Shown piece after piece: positions 43,939 to 56,045 of a DNA stretch of 64,000 nt (position 1 is the stretch's first letter; each line of letters starts with the position of its first letter). Both the position numbers and the translations under genes were made by a program. This DNA is from Heterohyrax brucei (taxonomy: Eukaryota; Chordata; Mammalia; Hyracoidea; Procaviidae): contig CM053143.1 of the NCBI GenBank assembly GCA_028571685.1, positions 49,469,208 through 49,533,207 of the forward strand. The letters run 5' to 3'. Below the pieces are notes generated by a model. The model worked only from the letters and a program-made list of their open reading frames with translations, was not told the DNA's origin and did not search any database.

Positions 43939-44701
43939 GTCTTTAATTATTGAAGCATACAAAGATTTGGTATACTTTTTCACTTTAAGAACACTCCTAC
44001 TTCAAAATCTTATTTTTGTTCTGAAAAAGCAACCTTCAAAATTATTAGATATAAATCTAAAACTCAGTGAATGCTGCTGCAAAGAAGATATCAACTCATA
44101 AAAGCTTTGGGGACTGTATTCCTATTGTCTATGAAGAATGACTTAATTTCTTCATCACAATTCCTGTTGCATCGAAAGGGAATAGGTAAAAGACTCATCA
44201 GAAGGTCTTCTTAACTGAAATCTTAGGAGACTGTGCTAATTTGACATTCATTGAAACTACTGTAAAAATGATTAGAGGGAGACAGCTCCTAATCTGGCCT
44301 GTATGTAACCAAAGGGAGGATGCGCAGTGTGATTTGCCCGCGAGTTGCATAAATATCATCTTTCTTCCTGCTTCTCTTTCCTCTGGTCCCTCAATCACTT
44401 GTTTCATTTTTAGTGTTTCTAATTCATTGCTTTCAGAATTCATATGAGGCAACTTTCCCACCAAATTAATCTAAGAATTCGACTTAGCCAATAGTATTTA
44501 CACACTAGAAAATTAGCTACCAGCTAAATTATTTCAGGGTGAAATCACAGTGGCCACTGTGACTTTTGTAAGTGCAGAAGTAACTAGTCATCCCAACATT
44601 AAATTTTGATGAAATCAGAGCCAAGTGGTCATTTATAGCCATGATGTAATTCACTACACTGGACATTATTCTTAGCAACAAAGCAAGTGTGCCACATTGT
44701 G
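43939..44701. other. Unassigned sequence
   Basis: No element recognised. CpGs near 44330-44345 ('gatttgcccgcgagttgc') are unusual for the neighbourhood. Confidence 0.4.
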
Positions 44702-44709
44702 TATATCAC

Positions 44710-44868
44710 ATAAAATCCCTGCTGTCAAGTTGATTCTGACTCATAGCGACCCTACAGGACAAAGTAGAACTGCCCCATAGAGTTTCCAAGGAGCAACTGG
44801 TAGATTCCAAGTGCCGAGCTTTTGGTTAGCTAATGTAGCACTTAATCCCTACAGCACCAGAGCTTCCA
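44710..44868 (-). mobile_element. AfroSINE with target duplication
   Basis: 'gtcaagttgattctgactca', 'gaactgccccatagagtttc', 'cacttaatccctacagcacc'. The 8-bp word 'tatatcac' flanks it at 44702-44709 and 44869-44876. Confidence 0.95.
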
Positions 44869-44876
44869 TATATCAC

Positions 44877-45854
44877 CTTCAAAACTCTCAGAAGAAACTA
44901 GACTGAATTTAAAAATCATGAAGTCTTTGACACAGAGTATAGGCACGATGTTTAAAACAGACATTACTTTCAGTGACCTGTGGGCCTCTGAAGACATGTG
45001 GGTCTTTCACTATTGAATTCTTTAAAAATAAAAAAATTGCAAGTGGAAAGCACTAACAGAAACAATTTCTTTAACATTTCTGTGAGAGAACTGATTGAGC
45101 ACTTGAACAGCTTCAGAAATGTGATTGTAATATTTCTGAAACCAGATTTCTGAATCAAATAAATAATCTATGTGCCTTTCCACAGACAAAGGTGAATCAG
45201 GGACTAGTCCATTATCTAAGAAAAGTATCTGTCTCCTGTGACTGAGTTGTGCCAAGTAGTTATTCACTAAAATATAACTGAGTTGTTCCCTCCCGACCCC
45301 TTTCAAAAGTAACAGCCTATTATACGACCACTGTTTTCTCAAAGGTATTTATATCCATGTTTCAAGAGGATCTCTGACTCTAGACACCAGAGCTGCTTTA
45401 ATAAGAAGCCTTCTCTCCTTTGAGACAGTGCTCTGTGAGAAGAGACATGGTAGGAACCATTAAAAAAAAAAAAAAAAAAAACAAGTTGTTGAAGTGGATA
45501 ATGACCTGGATAGGACACTGAAGCTGAAGGTGCTTGTGAGTGGCAGCAGCACCAAGTGGAGGGAAGCAACTTGTGGCATGTCATTAAAATCAGCATTTGT
45601 ATTGATTTTGCTTACTCTGCTGACCTAAATGAAGGAAAATACAGTAAGGTGATGAAATGTGCTCAGATACAAAGTGGAGAAATTCAGTCGATACAAGGTA
45701 GGAAAGCAATAAAACCAGCAATGACTTGGGCAGTCTAGAATTGTGGGCTGATAAGTGTCTTGTGCCCTCCAGTTTTGGAAATGTCTAAATAAAATTAATC
45801 TAAAGGCAAATACATAAGAAAACAAACTGAAATTTCAGTGGTGTATAATTCCCC
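44877..45854. other. Unassigned sequence with poly-A
   Basis: A run of 20 A lies at 45462-45481. A 106-codon minus-strand open frame (45022-45342) shows mixed, protein-like composition but no recognisable domain, splice signals or start context. I do not call it a gene. Confidence 0.35.
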
Positions 45855-45905
45855 CATCATCTGAGTCAGACCTGACTCTACAGTAGTGGGTTATGTTTTA
45901 TTTTT
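45855..45905 (+). mobile_element. AfroSINE 3' tail fragment
   Basis: 'gagtcagacctgactctaca' and 'gtagtgggttatgttttat' are the last 50 bases of an AfroSINE. Confidence 0.6.
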
Positions 45906-45919
45906 TTATATTTACCCCA

Positions 45920-46083
45920 GAAGCCCTGGTGGTGTGATGGTTAAGTGCTACATTTTCTAACCGAAGATTGGCAGTTTGAATCCACCAGGCACTCGCTGGA
46001 AGCACTATGGAGTAGTTCTACTCTGTCCTATAGAGTTGCTAAGAGTTAGAATCAACTCGGCAGCACTGGGTTTGGTTTTGGAT
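45920..46083 (+). mobile_element. AfroSINE with exact 14-bp target duplication
   Basis: 'gaagccctggtggtgtgatg', 'gaatccaccaggcactcgct', 'gaatcaactcggcagcactg'. The word 'ttatatttacccca' is repeated exactly on both sides (45906-45919 and 46084-46097), the clearest target duplication in the window. Confidence 0.96.
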
Positions 46084-46097
46084 TTATATTTACCCCA

Positions 46098-46924
46098 AAT
46101 TTCCTCGCAGAAGTTCAATGTAGAACTATATTTTACTGTGTAAATAGTTACAGACAAAATGCTTGTAATACTGGATATAATTTCATGTAAAGGGCCAAAT
46201 ATAAGAACATATTAGTAGTACTGGGGGATACAATGCTTCTGTTCTCAAAAGAAACAAATGTGGGTATTGAGTCAGGCAAACTAGAGGATTAACTAAGTCC
46301 TCAGGATGATAAACCTGCTACCACAGATCCATTTGACAGGCAATGTCACAGAAAATACTCCCAGTGACAGAAAGCACACTAGAAAGGAAGATACTTCATC
46401 CATTATCAAATTTACATTTATAAATGAAGGCTGAAAACACTGAGAAAGTATGTCAGTGAGAAAAGATGGCAGCCTTGAATTTTCTTATTTCTACAGAGTA
46501 GAATTTGGACAATTGAAGAATATATGAAGATATTAAACATAAGCAATGAATTAAGACACAGAAGGAAAGAATGGATAAATTCGGGTTATATAATCTCTGG
46601 TGTTGGTATATGCAGATTGGTAGTGATCAGTACTCAGAAAGCTGCTGTTTGTGTCTTTTGGAGTAATTTCTGTTTCAGGGGATATTTCTTCAGAAGTGTC
46701 TGATCCTCAGATTTGTCTTCCAATAATTCTTCAGGCACTTGGGTATCTAAACGCACTCACATTCTTTAGCTATTAAAAAGAAAGTTAAAATCTCAAAAAC
46801 AAAAACAAAAAAATCTATTTAAATTTGTGTTCAAAATATTTTATTCTGTTTAATAGATAACAGCCCTTTTTTAAAAAGTGTGATTGAAGCAGTTTCTGTA
46901 CCAGTTAATTCCTAAAGGCACCAC
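46098..46924. other. Unassigned sequence
   Basis: AT-rich; no element recognised before the RTE start. Confidence 0.4.
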
Positions 46925-47269
46925 TCCTCTGTCTGTCTGTCATACTGTGGTGGCTTGCCTGTTGCTGTAATGCTAGAAGCTATGACATCAGTATTCCAAA
47001 TGCCAGCAGGGTCACACATGACAGACAGATTTCCGTACAGTTTCCAGACTAAGCAAAAGGACCTGGAAATTTACTTCTGAAGAAAGTAACCAATAAAACT
47101 TTATAGATAGAAGTAGAACATTGACTGATTGTCAGAAGATAAGCCCCCATATTAGCAGGCACTCGAATACACCAGGGAACAGCTGCCTCTTCAAAGCAGA
47201 GTTGACCTCAATGATGTGGATAGAGTCAAGCTTTCAAGACCTTCATTTGCTGATGTGGCACAACTTGAA

Positions 47270-50045
47270 ATGAGAAGAAACAGCTGCAAATATCCACTAG
47301 TAATCACAACATGGAATCAAAAAGTATGAATCAAGAAAACTGGAAATGGTCAAAACTGAATTGGAATGCTTAAAGATAGATAATTTAGGCATTAAGGATC
47401 TCAAATGGACTGGTGTTGGCTAATTTCAATTAGGCAATTACATGGTATAACACGCTGAGAAAGATAAACTGAAAAGGAATTCACTATCAAAAAGAAGATT
47501 TTGAGGTTTATCTCAAAATACAGCATATTAGTGATAATATCCATACTTCCACCAGGAAGACTAGTTAATCTGAATATTATTCAAATTTACACACCAAACA
47601 CTAATGTCAAAGATGAAGAAATTAAAGATTCTTAATAACTAATGCAGTCTGGAATAGATCACAAATGCAATCAAGATACACTGATAATTATTGATGATTG
47701 AAACATGAAAGATGGAAACAAAGAAGAAGGATTTGCATTTGGAAAATACAGCCTCAGTGATTAAAAAAAAAAAACAACTGCATGGGAGAAACATAATAGA
47801 ATTTTGCAAGACCAATGACTTATTCATCGGAAATGCCATTTTTCAACAACATAAACAACTACTATATACATGGAGCCCCGCTGACTCAATTGTTAAGAGC
47901 TCAGCAGCTAACTAGAAGATTAACAGTTCAAACACACTAGCTGCTCCTTGGAAATCAATAGGACAATCGTACCTTATCCTATAGGGTTGTTATGAGTCAG
48001 AACTGACTCACTGGCAGTGAGTTTGGCTTTTTTTTGGTTTATACATGGACTTCACTGAATGGAATATGCAAGAATCAAATCAACTACATCTAAAGAAAAG
48101 ACGATGGGGAAGCTCAATGTCACCATACAGACAAGGCTAGGGAACGACTATGGAATAGATCATCAGTTGGTCATATGCAAATTCACCTTGAAGCTGAAGA
48201 AAATTAAAATAAGCATCTGAGAGCTAAAGTACAATCTTGAGTATACCCCACCTGAATTTAGAGATCATCTCAAGAATAGACATGATACATTGTAATAACA
48301 ATTATTGAAGACCAGGTGTGACATCGCATCAGGGACATCATAATCACAGGAAAGGAGAAAAAAAAAAAAAAGAGCAAACTATACATCAGAAAATACTCTA
48401 AAACATGCTCTTGAATTACAAAAGCAAATGCAAGAAATGATGGAGTAAAACAGCTGAACTGAAAATTTCAAAGGGAAGCTAGAGAAAACAAGGTAATACA
48501 GTAATAAACGCAAAGACATGGAGATAAAAAAACAGAAGGGAAAAACATGCTCAGCATTTCTCAAGATGAACAAAAAGTTTAAGCCTTGAGTTGCAATACT
48601 GAGGGATTCTATGAGGAAAAAAAATTGAACAACAGAGGAAGCATCAAAAGAAGATAGAAGGAATACACAATCCCTTTACCAAAAAGAACGGTAAGATATT
48701 CATTTAGTGATTTCAGGAAACTGCATATATTCAAGAACTGATGGTAGTGAAAGAGAAAGCCCAAGCTGAAATGAAGGCAGTGGGTTAAAACAAGCCTCCA
48801 GGAATTGACAGGGTACCAACTGAGATGTTTCACTAGTGAATGCACTCGTCTACGCCAGGAAATTTAGGAGAGAGCTACCTGACCAACCGTCAAGAAGAAA
48901 TGTATACATATGTCCATTCCAGAGAAAGGTGAACTTAATTTAACAGTATCATTAATATCATATGCAAGCTGGAGATAATCTAAAAAGTATTACAGCAGTA
49001 CATCAATAGGGAACTGCCAGAAATTCAAGCCAGATTCGAAAGAAGACTTGGAAGTACCAATGTCACTGCTGGTATCAGATGGATCTTCACTGAAATCAGA
49101 GAATACCAGAAAGATGTCTACTTGTGCTTTATTACTATGCAAAGGAATTCTACTATGTGGATCACAACAAATTATGGATAACATTGTGATGCATGAGAAT
49201 TCCAAAAACTTAACTGTGCTCATGTGGAATCTGTACATATACAAAGAGGCAGCCACTGAAACAGAACAACGGAATAGTGTGTGGTTTAAAATCATAGAAG
49301 ATGTGTGTCAGAGCTGTATTCTTTCACCATACGTATTCAGTCTGTATGCTGAGGAAATAACCTGAGAAGCTGGAACATATGAAGAAGAAAGTGATATCAA
49401 GATTGCAGGAAAACTCATCAACAATTTGTGATATGCAGATGACACAACCTTGCTTGGTAAAGTGACGAGGGTCTGAAGCATTTATTGAAGAAGATCAAAG
49501 ACGACAGCCTTCTATATGGGTTACACTTTAACATAAAGAAAATACAAATCCTCAAACCTTGGCCAGTAAGCATCATAAGATAAATGGGAAAAGACTGATG
49601 TTGTGAAGGCTTTTCATTTTACTTGGATCCACAATGTCCACAGAAGCAGCTGTCAAGAAATCAAAGACATACTGCATTGGACAAGTCTACTACAAAGGAC
49701 CTCTTTAAAGTGTTAAAAAGCAAAGATGGCACTTTGAGGACTAATGTGTGCCTGACCCAACTCATGGTATTTTCAGTCACCTCAAATGCAGGGAAAGTCT
49801 TAACAACGAATAAAGAAGATCAAAGAAGAATTGATGCCTTTGAATTGTGGTATGGTGAAGAATATTGAATACATCATGGACGTCCAGAAGAATGAACAAC
49901 ACGGTCTTGGAAGAAGTGCAGCCAGAATGTTCCTTAAAGCTAGCATGACAAGAATTCATCTCATGTGCTTTGGACATGTTGCCAGAAGGGACCAGACCCT
50001 GCAGAAGAATATCAGGCTTGGTGAAGTAGAGAGCCAGTGAAAAAA
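47270..50045 (+). pseudogene. RTE endonuclease/reverse transcriptase ORF remnant
   Basis: Encodes the apurinic-type endonuclease and reverse transcriptase of an RTE. Visible pieces: endonuclease LECLKIDNLGIKDLKWTGVG near 47365-47425; a decayed GDWN-type box (IIDD-stop-NMKDGN, 47685-47715) whose Trp codon became TGA; IEFCKTNDLFIGNAIFQQHK near 47800-47860, then a SINE, after which 'TWTSLNG' continues. RT pieces include QSCILSPYVFSLYAEE near 49310-49355 and the catalytic YADD at 49432-49443, preceded by a TGA that was probably CGA. The C-terminal zone continues to about 50038 (MFLKASMTRIHLMCFGHVAR). Stops and frameshifts make it inactive. Confidence 0.9.
47875..48039 (+). mobile_element. AfroSINE nested in the RTE, exact target duplication
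   Basis: 'gctgactcaattgttaagag', 'ctgctccttggaaatcaata', 'gagtcagaactgactcactg', tail 'gtttggctttttttttgg'. The 10-bp word 'tatacatgga' occurs at 47865-47874 and 48040-48049, and RTE coding sequence continues across it. The SINE is younger than this RTE copy. Confidence 0.96.
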
Positions 50046-50202
50046 GAAGATCTTCAAAGAGATGGATTGACGTAGTGGCTACAATACTGGGCTCAAACAT
50101 AGCAAAGATTGTGAGAATGGCACAGGGTTTGGCAGAGTTTTGTTCTCTTGCACATAGGGTCATCAGGAGTAGGGACCGACTCAAAGGCACATAACAGCAA
50201 CA

Positions 50203-50844
50203 TTATCTACAGCTTCTTTTAAAGTGTGTGTAGTGTCTAGATAACAGGAAACGAGTGAGGAATATTTAATGAGTGAACAATCTATTCATAAAACATAACC
50301 TACATCAGAAGAACAGAAAGGAGGATTGTTTCTCTCCTCTATTGGAGTGTCAGGGGAAGTGCTGCATCATCAGTAAAGAAAAGAAGGCTCTTCACTCCTT
50401 TAGGAACTGTAGACCATGACTGAAGTATTTCTTCTTGCTTTGGGGTCATGTAAAAATGGCATAACAATAATAATCATAACAACCACTATTTTATAAGCTT
50501 TCACTATGTGTCAGACAGGAAAATTAGTACAGCTACAAAAAAAGATTGAAGAACAGGCATTTTGTGATTCTCTTCCCTTCGACTATTTCTTCTTTGGTAG
50601 TTGAAAGGGGAAAATTGAGAAAATAGTAACAGCTGAAACAGCCCAGAGGCAGTGTGATACCACCTACTTTTCAGTTAGAAAGAAAAATACAACTGACTAT
50701 TGTACGTGAGCTTAGAGTTAAAACAGATGGATATGATGAACATTATGGATTATTGAGAAAAACATCAACTTATACAAAAGATGGTTCCACACTGCTGAAT
50801 TTTAAATGTTAGTGTTTGTTTTGCTTTAGGTCTGTCTCTGTAGT
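50203..50844. other. Unassigned sequence
   Basis: No element recognised. Confidence 0.4.
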
Positions 50845-51240
50845 ATGAGCTAACATTTATTGAAGACTTGTCGTATGCCACTGGAAACCTTGGTGACATA
50901 GTGGTTAAGTGCTGTGTCTGCTAATCAAAATGTCAGCAGTTTGAATCCACCAGGCAGTCCTTGGAAACACTATGGAGCAGATCTACTCTGTCCTATAGGG
51001 TCACTATGAATCAGAATCAACTTGATGGCAGTGTGTTTGGTTTTTATTTCTTATCATACGGCCATGTATAAATCATTGGATTTCAACTTCATATTGGCCT
51101 TATGAATTAAGTGTTACTAGTCTCATTTCATACATAAGAAAATTAAGGACTAAAAACCTCCAGTAAAGTGTTCATAGCAGAAAAGGATAGTAACTGTCAA
51201 AATTTAGATTTGAAACCACGCCTGATTAATTCAAAAGCAT
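50845..51240 (-). mobile_element. MIR split by an AfroSINE
   Basis: Minus-strand MIR: 'taacatttattgaagacttg' at the left; after the SINE 'attggccttatgaattaagt', 'ctcatttcatacataagaaa' and 'gatttgaaaccacgcctga'. The order is continuous if the SINE is removed. Confidence 0.75.
50883..51046 (+). mobile_element. AfroSINE nested in MIR
   Basis: 'gaaaccttggtgacatagtg', 'gtttgaatccaccaggcagt', 'gaatcagaatcaacttgatg'. Flanks 'cgtatgcca' and 'catacggcca' look like a decayed target duplication. Confidence 0.93.
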
Positions 51241-51319
51241 TTTTTATTATATTATACAGTAATGCTAACATATCTATATTTTAAAAATAAAGATGCACAT
51301 TAACCAGATAGTGGATAAA

Positions 51320-52210
51320 TGATACCTTTGGTGAAAGATAAGACTGTATACAACACTGGGGAAGTCAGCACAACTTGACCAAAGCAAAGTCATAGAAGCT
51401 TCAGAGACAGAATCAAAATCCCTGAGGGACTAAGTTACTAGGCAGACAGCGGAGGACCATTGTCTCTCGTGGGGACCCCTGTCTCTAGGTCCAAAGGACA
51501 TAACATAGTTTATAAAGAAGATGTTCTATAACTGCCCATGGTGAGCAGCATCTGGGGTTTTAAAAGCCTGCAAGTGATCATCTAAAATATACCTACTGGG
51601 TCCACCCATCTAAAGCAAAGGAAAATGAAGAAAACCAAAGACACAGTGGAAGATTAGTCCAAAGGGCTAATGAGCTACAACAACTGCAGTAAACTGAGCC
51701 CAGAACAACTAGATGGTGCCCAGCTGTCACCACCAACTGCTCTAGCAGGGATTACAATAGACGGTCCTGAACAGAGCTGGACAAAGATGTAGAACAAAAT
51801 CCAAATTCATGAAAAAAGACCAGACTTACTGGTCTAAAAAGGCTGGAGAAACCTGAGAATATGGCTCTCAGATACCCTTTTAATGCAATACTGAAGTTAC
51901 TCCTGAAGTTCATCCTTCAGCCAAAGATTTCACAGGGCTATAAAACAAACAACAACATGCGGGGAACACGCTTTGCAATTAATCACCTATGGGAGATTAA
52001 ATGGACACACTTGTCTAGCAGCAAAGACAAGAAAGCAGGAAGGGACAGGAATACTGGGCAAAAGGAAATGGGAAACCGAGGGTGGACAAGGGAGAGTGTT
52101 AACACATCATAGGGTTGGCAACCAACATCACAAAACAATTTCTGTGTTAATTAATGAGGAATTAATTTGCTTTGTGAAGTTTTACCTAAAACACAACTTA
52201 GGGAAAAAAA
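51320..52210 (+). mobile_element. LINE-1 3' UTR, 5'-truncated
   Basis: Plus-strand text 'ctggggttttaaaagcctgc', 'gacataacatagtttataaa', 'gcaaaggaaaatgaagaaaa', 'agaccagacttactggtcta' and an A-rich end at 52200 fit the long L1 3' UTR; the 'ggggttttaaaagc' zone matches the antisense 3' UTR of the second LINE-1 here ('cttttaagacccc'). ORF2 is absent. An open frame of 92 codons inside has no function. Confidence 0.68.
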
Positions 52211-52987
52211 ATAGTGCATTTTGCAATTCCTGGTATTCTGTGAAATTATAGCACAATTGTAGAGGAGTTTTTCTTTGTGTGTATTACAGAAGCACAGCAT
52301 ATGTCTTGTGATATCTTTAAACCCAAATTACTAGAGTCCTTTCCCTGCACTTTTTGCTATTTGACTCAATAATTCATTGGTTGATTCTGACACATTTCAG
52401 ATATCATTTAGTTTGATACACCTGAAATCTTAACCCTCATTATCAAGTAAGAAATCTCTCCATTTGTACCCTAAGTCATAAATACAGTATGTGTCTGTAG
52501 AGGCAATATGGAAGGTGTTTTGCTCAGACCTTCCAACTCTGTACAGGCCTTCCTCATAAAAGTGATTCAGCAGTATGACATACCCTGTTTATGCCAAGCT
52601 TGGCCTTGAGAACCCCAAACTGGTAGCCAGCCACCTTTGTGTGAAACTGATATACAATGTCAGTGCACCATAAAGTACAGTTTCTTGCCCACTGCTTTCA
52701 GCCACTCACTGCTGCCTTAGATGCTCTGCCTCTGCTCCAATAAACCTGCCATGACCACACCAGCTGAGCATTACGGGGTCTGCATTACTGTCATTACTGG
52801 GTCTGCCCAAATCTCAAACCTGCATTCCTGACCTTGAACACTTGGATTTCTACCGTGTCATTTTTTTCCTTTGCTATTTTTGTATAGAGCAGTATTTAGA
52901 TATTTGCTCTTATTGCCCATTATTGCTGTTATTTTATTTATTTGTCTATTCATTTATCTATTTAAGATGCTGCAACTATCTTACCAA
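52211..52987. other. Unassigned sequence
   Basis: No element recognised. Short (TTTAT)-rich text lies near 52930-52965. Confidence 0.4.
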
Positions 52988-52997
52988 AAGAAGGTAA

Positions 52998-53165
52998 AAC
53001 CAAAACCAAACCCAGTGCTGCTGAGTTGATTATGACTCATAGCAACCCGATAAGACAGAATAGAACTGCCCCATACAGTTTCCAAGGAGTATGTGTTCGG
53101 CTTGAACTGACAGCCTTTGGATTAGCAGCTGTAGGACTTAATCACTACCCCACTAGGGTTTCCAC
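52998..53165 (-). mobile_element. AfroSINE with exact target duplication
   Basis: 'gtgctgctgagttgattatg', 'agaactgccccatacagttt', 'cttaatcactaccccactag'. 'aagaaggtaa' flanks it at 52988-52997 and 53166-53175. Confidence 0.95.
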
Positions 53166-53175
53166 AAGAAGGTAA

Positions 53176-54614
53176 GGATTATTAAAATGTGGAAGGAAAT
53201 AAGTGGCAACCCAAACTTTGGTGCCCAATCTTACCTGCAGCTACCTTACTTTCTACTTCTCTACTCTCATTTCTTTCCATTAACCTGTCTCCAGTATTTC
53301 CCAACCTTCCAACTCTAAGCTACGTGGAGAAAAAGCTGACTCACAGAACGAGCCAAGAAAATGAAAAGGAATAAAGGAAACTGGGAAGTTACTTAGAAAG
53401 TAAATTATTAAGTTGGTTAGCAAACTGGTGGGAAAGGAAGAATACAGTGAAAGAAGGAGGCAGGGAGGGAGGGATGAAGGGAGAGGAGGAGGAACGAAGG
53501 GAGGAAAAAAGGGAGAGACGAAAGAAGGCTCCCAGAAAGATGAAGTTTCAGCCTTGGCTGGTGACTGAAATTTTTAAAATTTGATGACTCCTCCCCAGAA
53601 AATGTGTATAAATACAATATTTGCAAACCAGGTCAGGCATTCACAGAGCCTTATCCAAAGTCCATTCATAGACTGAACTCTTGCAATGAAATTATAAAAC
53701 TATGTCCCTGAACAAGAATCATAACTGAAAGATGATTTTCAAACACATTTTGATTGTAGCCTTTGCCAAATAGCAGGCTGACACACAGAGACTGAGACAT
53801 ACAATACACAAGGGAAAGAATATTGACAGAAAAGCACAACAAAGGCAGATTACATAATAGGCCACCATAAATGCCTGGAGGACAGTTTAAGAGTCTGACC
53901 CTGAACGGCACCATGTTGGTATTGGTTTCTCATGATACCATTGAGCTCTTTCTTAAAGAGTTTTCCACAGCCTATTTTCCCTCCACTGCAGGTGGCTTGA
54001 GTCATCACTTTGCTGTGAAGAATATAATCTGCTCTCCAAGGGAGCAAAGGTGAATTAAGTTGCGCTCTTTCTTCTCTCCTGAATAACATCTCCCTGGCTG
54101 CTTGCTGTAAATGCCAGCACTTCTGTCCTCCACCTCCTCAGCCTGTCAGCATCTCAAGTTGTTTGGGGTTGCTGCAGCCAGGTGGAGTTCATCCAAAGAA
54201 CTACATTCATCTAGCAAGGAGACATCTGGGACAACGTGGGTTCTTAAGAAATCAATTGAGAATTGGCACATCTGAAGGTTTTCATGCAAAGTTATGCCCA
54301 AGTACCTCTCCCTGATGTAACACTGTGTCAGCTTACTGCTAGGTCTAATCTTGAAGCGAGCAACTGTAGGTAATGCTCGTCAACAATAAATTGCTCAGTT
54401 CAGTGACTTTAATAAAATAATCAGAGAAGCAGAAAACTTTTACAGCCTCTAAAGAGAAGGCTATTGGACGAGCAACTCTCTCCTGAGGGTGCACCTTCGT
54501 GGTTCCACACTGCGTAGGAACTGAAAGGCTGTCTCCCCTGCAGGGTTTTCTGTGTCCCTTAACATCTGTCCTGGTTTCCAGCCTATTTCTTCCTGTCGGT
54601 TCAGCCTCAGCCTA
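53176..54614. other. Unassigned sequence with purine tract
   Basis: A strongly purine-rich tract (G/A only for long stretches, including GGGAGG words) lies at about 53440-53527. Beyond it no element is recognised; 54050-54600 is GC-moderate and repeat-free. Confidence 0.45.
53440..53527. repeat. Polypurine low-complexity tract
   Basis: Almost exclusively A and G, with words 'gggagggagggatgaaggg' and 'gaggaggaggaacgaaggg'-like units. It could form triplex or quadruplex DNA. Confidence 0.85.
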
Positions 54615-55145
54615 TGTGTCCTAGTCATCTAGTACTGCTGGAACAGAAATACAAACGGATGGCTTTAACAAACAAATTTATTCTCTCACAATCTAGAAGG
54701 CTAGAAGTCTAAACTTAGGGCACTAGCTCCAGCGGAAGGCCTTCTCCCCCTGTTGGCTCTGGGGGAATGTCCTTGTCATCAATCTTACTCTGATTTAAGA
54801 GTTTCTTAGCGCAGGGACCCTTGGGTTCAAAGGACATGCTCTGCTCCTGACTGCGTTTTCAGTGGTAGAAGGCCCCTCCATCTGTATGTTTTTATACCTC
54901 TTTTATATACTCTTCTAAAGCTCAAATGAGTTTAGTTTAAAATACAACCTAATCTTATACAACAGATCCTCCTCATTATCATAACTGCCTCTATTCCTGC
55001 TTTATTAACATCTCAGAGGTAAGATTTACAACACATATGAAAATCACAGCGGATGGCAAAATGGTGGAGAAATCACACAATATTGGGAAAAATAGCCTAG
55101 GCACATTGACACACATTTTAGGAGAACACAATTCAACCCATAACA
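54615..55145 (-). mobile_element. MaLR-type LTR, solo
   Basis: Antisense LTR: left edge 'tgtcctagtcatctagtact', 'tctagaaggctagaagtcta', 'cagcggaaggccttctcccc', right edge 'aacacaattcaacccataac'. The edges match the LTRs at 19.4 and 34.3 kb, while the centre differs, so it is a related but separate subfamily. No internal retroviral part is present. Confidence 0.7.
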
Positions 55146-55374
55146 GCGGGCTTCAACCAACTTGCTTTTAGCCAAATCCTACAATTTTCACTCTGCTTTA
55201 TTTTGCATTAGGCTTTTTCTTCTTCTTCATTTCTCCCACTTTTCCCTTTCAAAATCCTATCCATGATTTAAAGCTCATCCTCTCCACCTTCTCTACCAAA
55301 AAAAAAAAAAAATCACCCTTCAGCCCTCCCATCTTCACCTGAGAATGCTAACACTCCTTCGGCCGACTGTGTGA

Positions 55375-55735
55375 TATCATGATGAGAGCACGAACTATAG
55401 ACTCAAACAGCTGAGTTTTGAATTCAGGCTGTGCTTTGTTACAATAGTTACTTAAGCTCTCTGATTCTCAGTTTTCTCATCTGTGAAACTGGAGGAGCCT
55501 TGGTGACACAGTGGTTAGGTTAAGTGATATGACTGCTAATTAAAATGCTGGTAGTTCAAATCCACCACCCACTCCTTGGAAACCCTATGTGGCAGTTCTG
55601 CTCTGTCCTCTAGGCTTGCCATATGTTGAAATTGACTTGATGGCAACATATGTGTTTTTTGTTTTCGTTTTTTGGTTTGAGCCAGCATATGAGCAATAGT
55701 CAGTAAATGTTCATGTCATTTTTTAATTACATTGT
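55375..55735 (+). mobile_element. MIR split by an AfroSINE
   Basis: 'gaattcaggctgtgctttgt', 'ctcagttttctcatctgtga' before the SINE and 'gagcaatagtcagtaaatgt' after it follow MIR order. Confidence 0.7.
55492..55680 (+). mobile_element. AfroSINE nested in MIR
   Basis: 'ggagccttggtgacacagtg', a short insertion 'gttaggttaagtg', 'cactccttggaaaccctatg', 'gaaattgacttgatggcaac', long T/G tail. It splits a MIR. Confidence 0.92.
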
Positions 55736-56045
55736 GCCCTTTTTTTTACACTTACCACATAGTGTCTTATTCTGCGGTTGCCTATGTACATGCCTCATCT
55801 CCTCTTCAGGATAATACTGCTCAAATATCAATTTACACTGTATATTCATTTACCCCGCCTTCCTGTTTTATAGTAGTTATCACTACCTGGCGTAGGACTT
55901 GTCCTTTGTTCGCTTATCATCTTAGTTCCCTCTAGGATTTAAGATGCATGAGAGCAGGGGCTTTCCTATTTTGCTTACCACTGTTTCACTAGTATCTAGA
56001 ATAGTGTCCGGCAAATAGTAGGTATTCAATAATCTTTGGCAAATC
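55736..56045 (+). mobile_element. L2 3' fragment
   Basis: Plus-strand L2 3' end: 'ttaagatgcatgagagcagg', 'ggctttcctattttgcttac', 'agaatagtgtccggcaaata', 'gtaggtattcaataatc'. The upstream part is a weaker match. Confidence 0.7.

Larger units (their letters stand above)
46925..50202 (+). mobile_element. RTE (BovB-like) LINE, nearly full length
   Basis: About 3.3 kb, minus a 165-bp nested SINE, close to the usual size of this clade. It begins with a 5' region ('gtctgtctgtcatactgtgg', 'gtggcttgcctgttgctgta') found again in three short derivatives in this window, has one long decayed ORF, and ends in the tail 'aggcacataacagcaaca'. No poly-A follows, as usual for RTE. An A-run at 48358-48372 interrupts the coding part. 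Both the endonuclease and reverse transcriptase regions can be followed by eye. Confidence 0.93.

Noticed and set aside
45022..45342. 106-codon minus-strand open frame with protein-like composition
   Set aside because: No recognised domain, no good splice signals at its edges, and AT-rich DNA gives frames of this size by chance.
53440..53527. Possible coding purine-rich repeat
   Set aside because: Simple low-complexity tract; the minus-strand frame through it is Ser/Pro/Leu-rich only because of composition.
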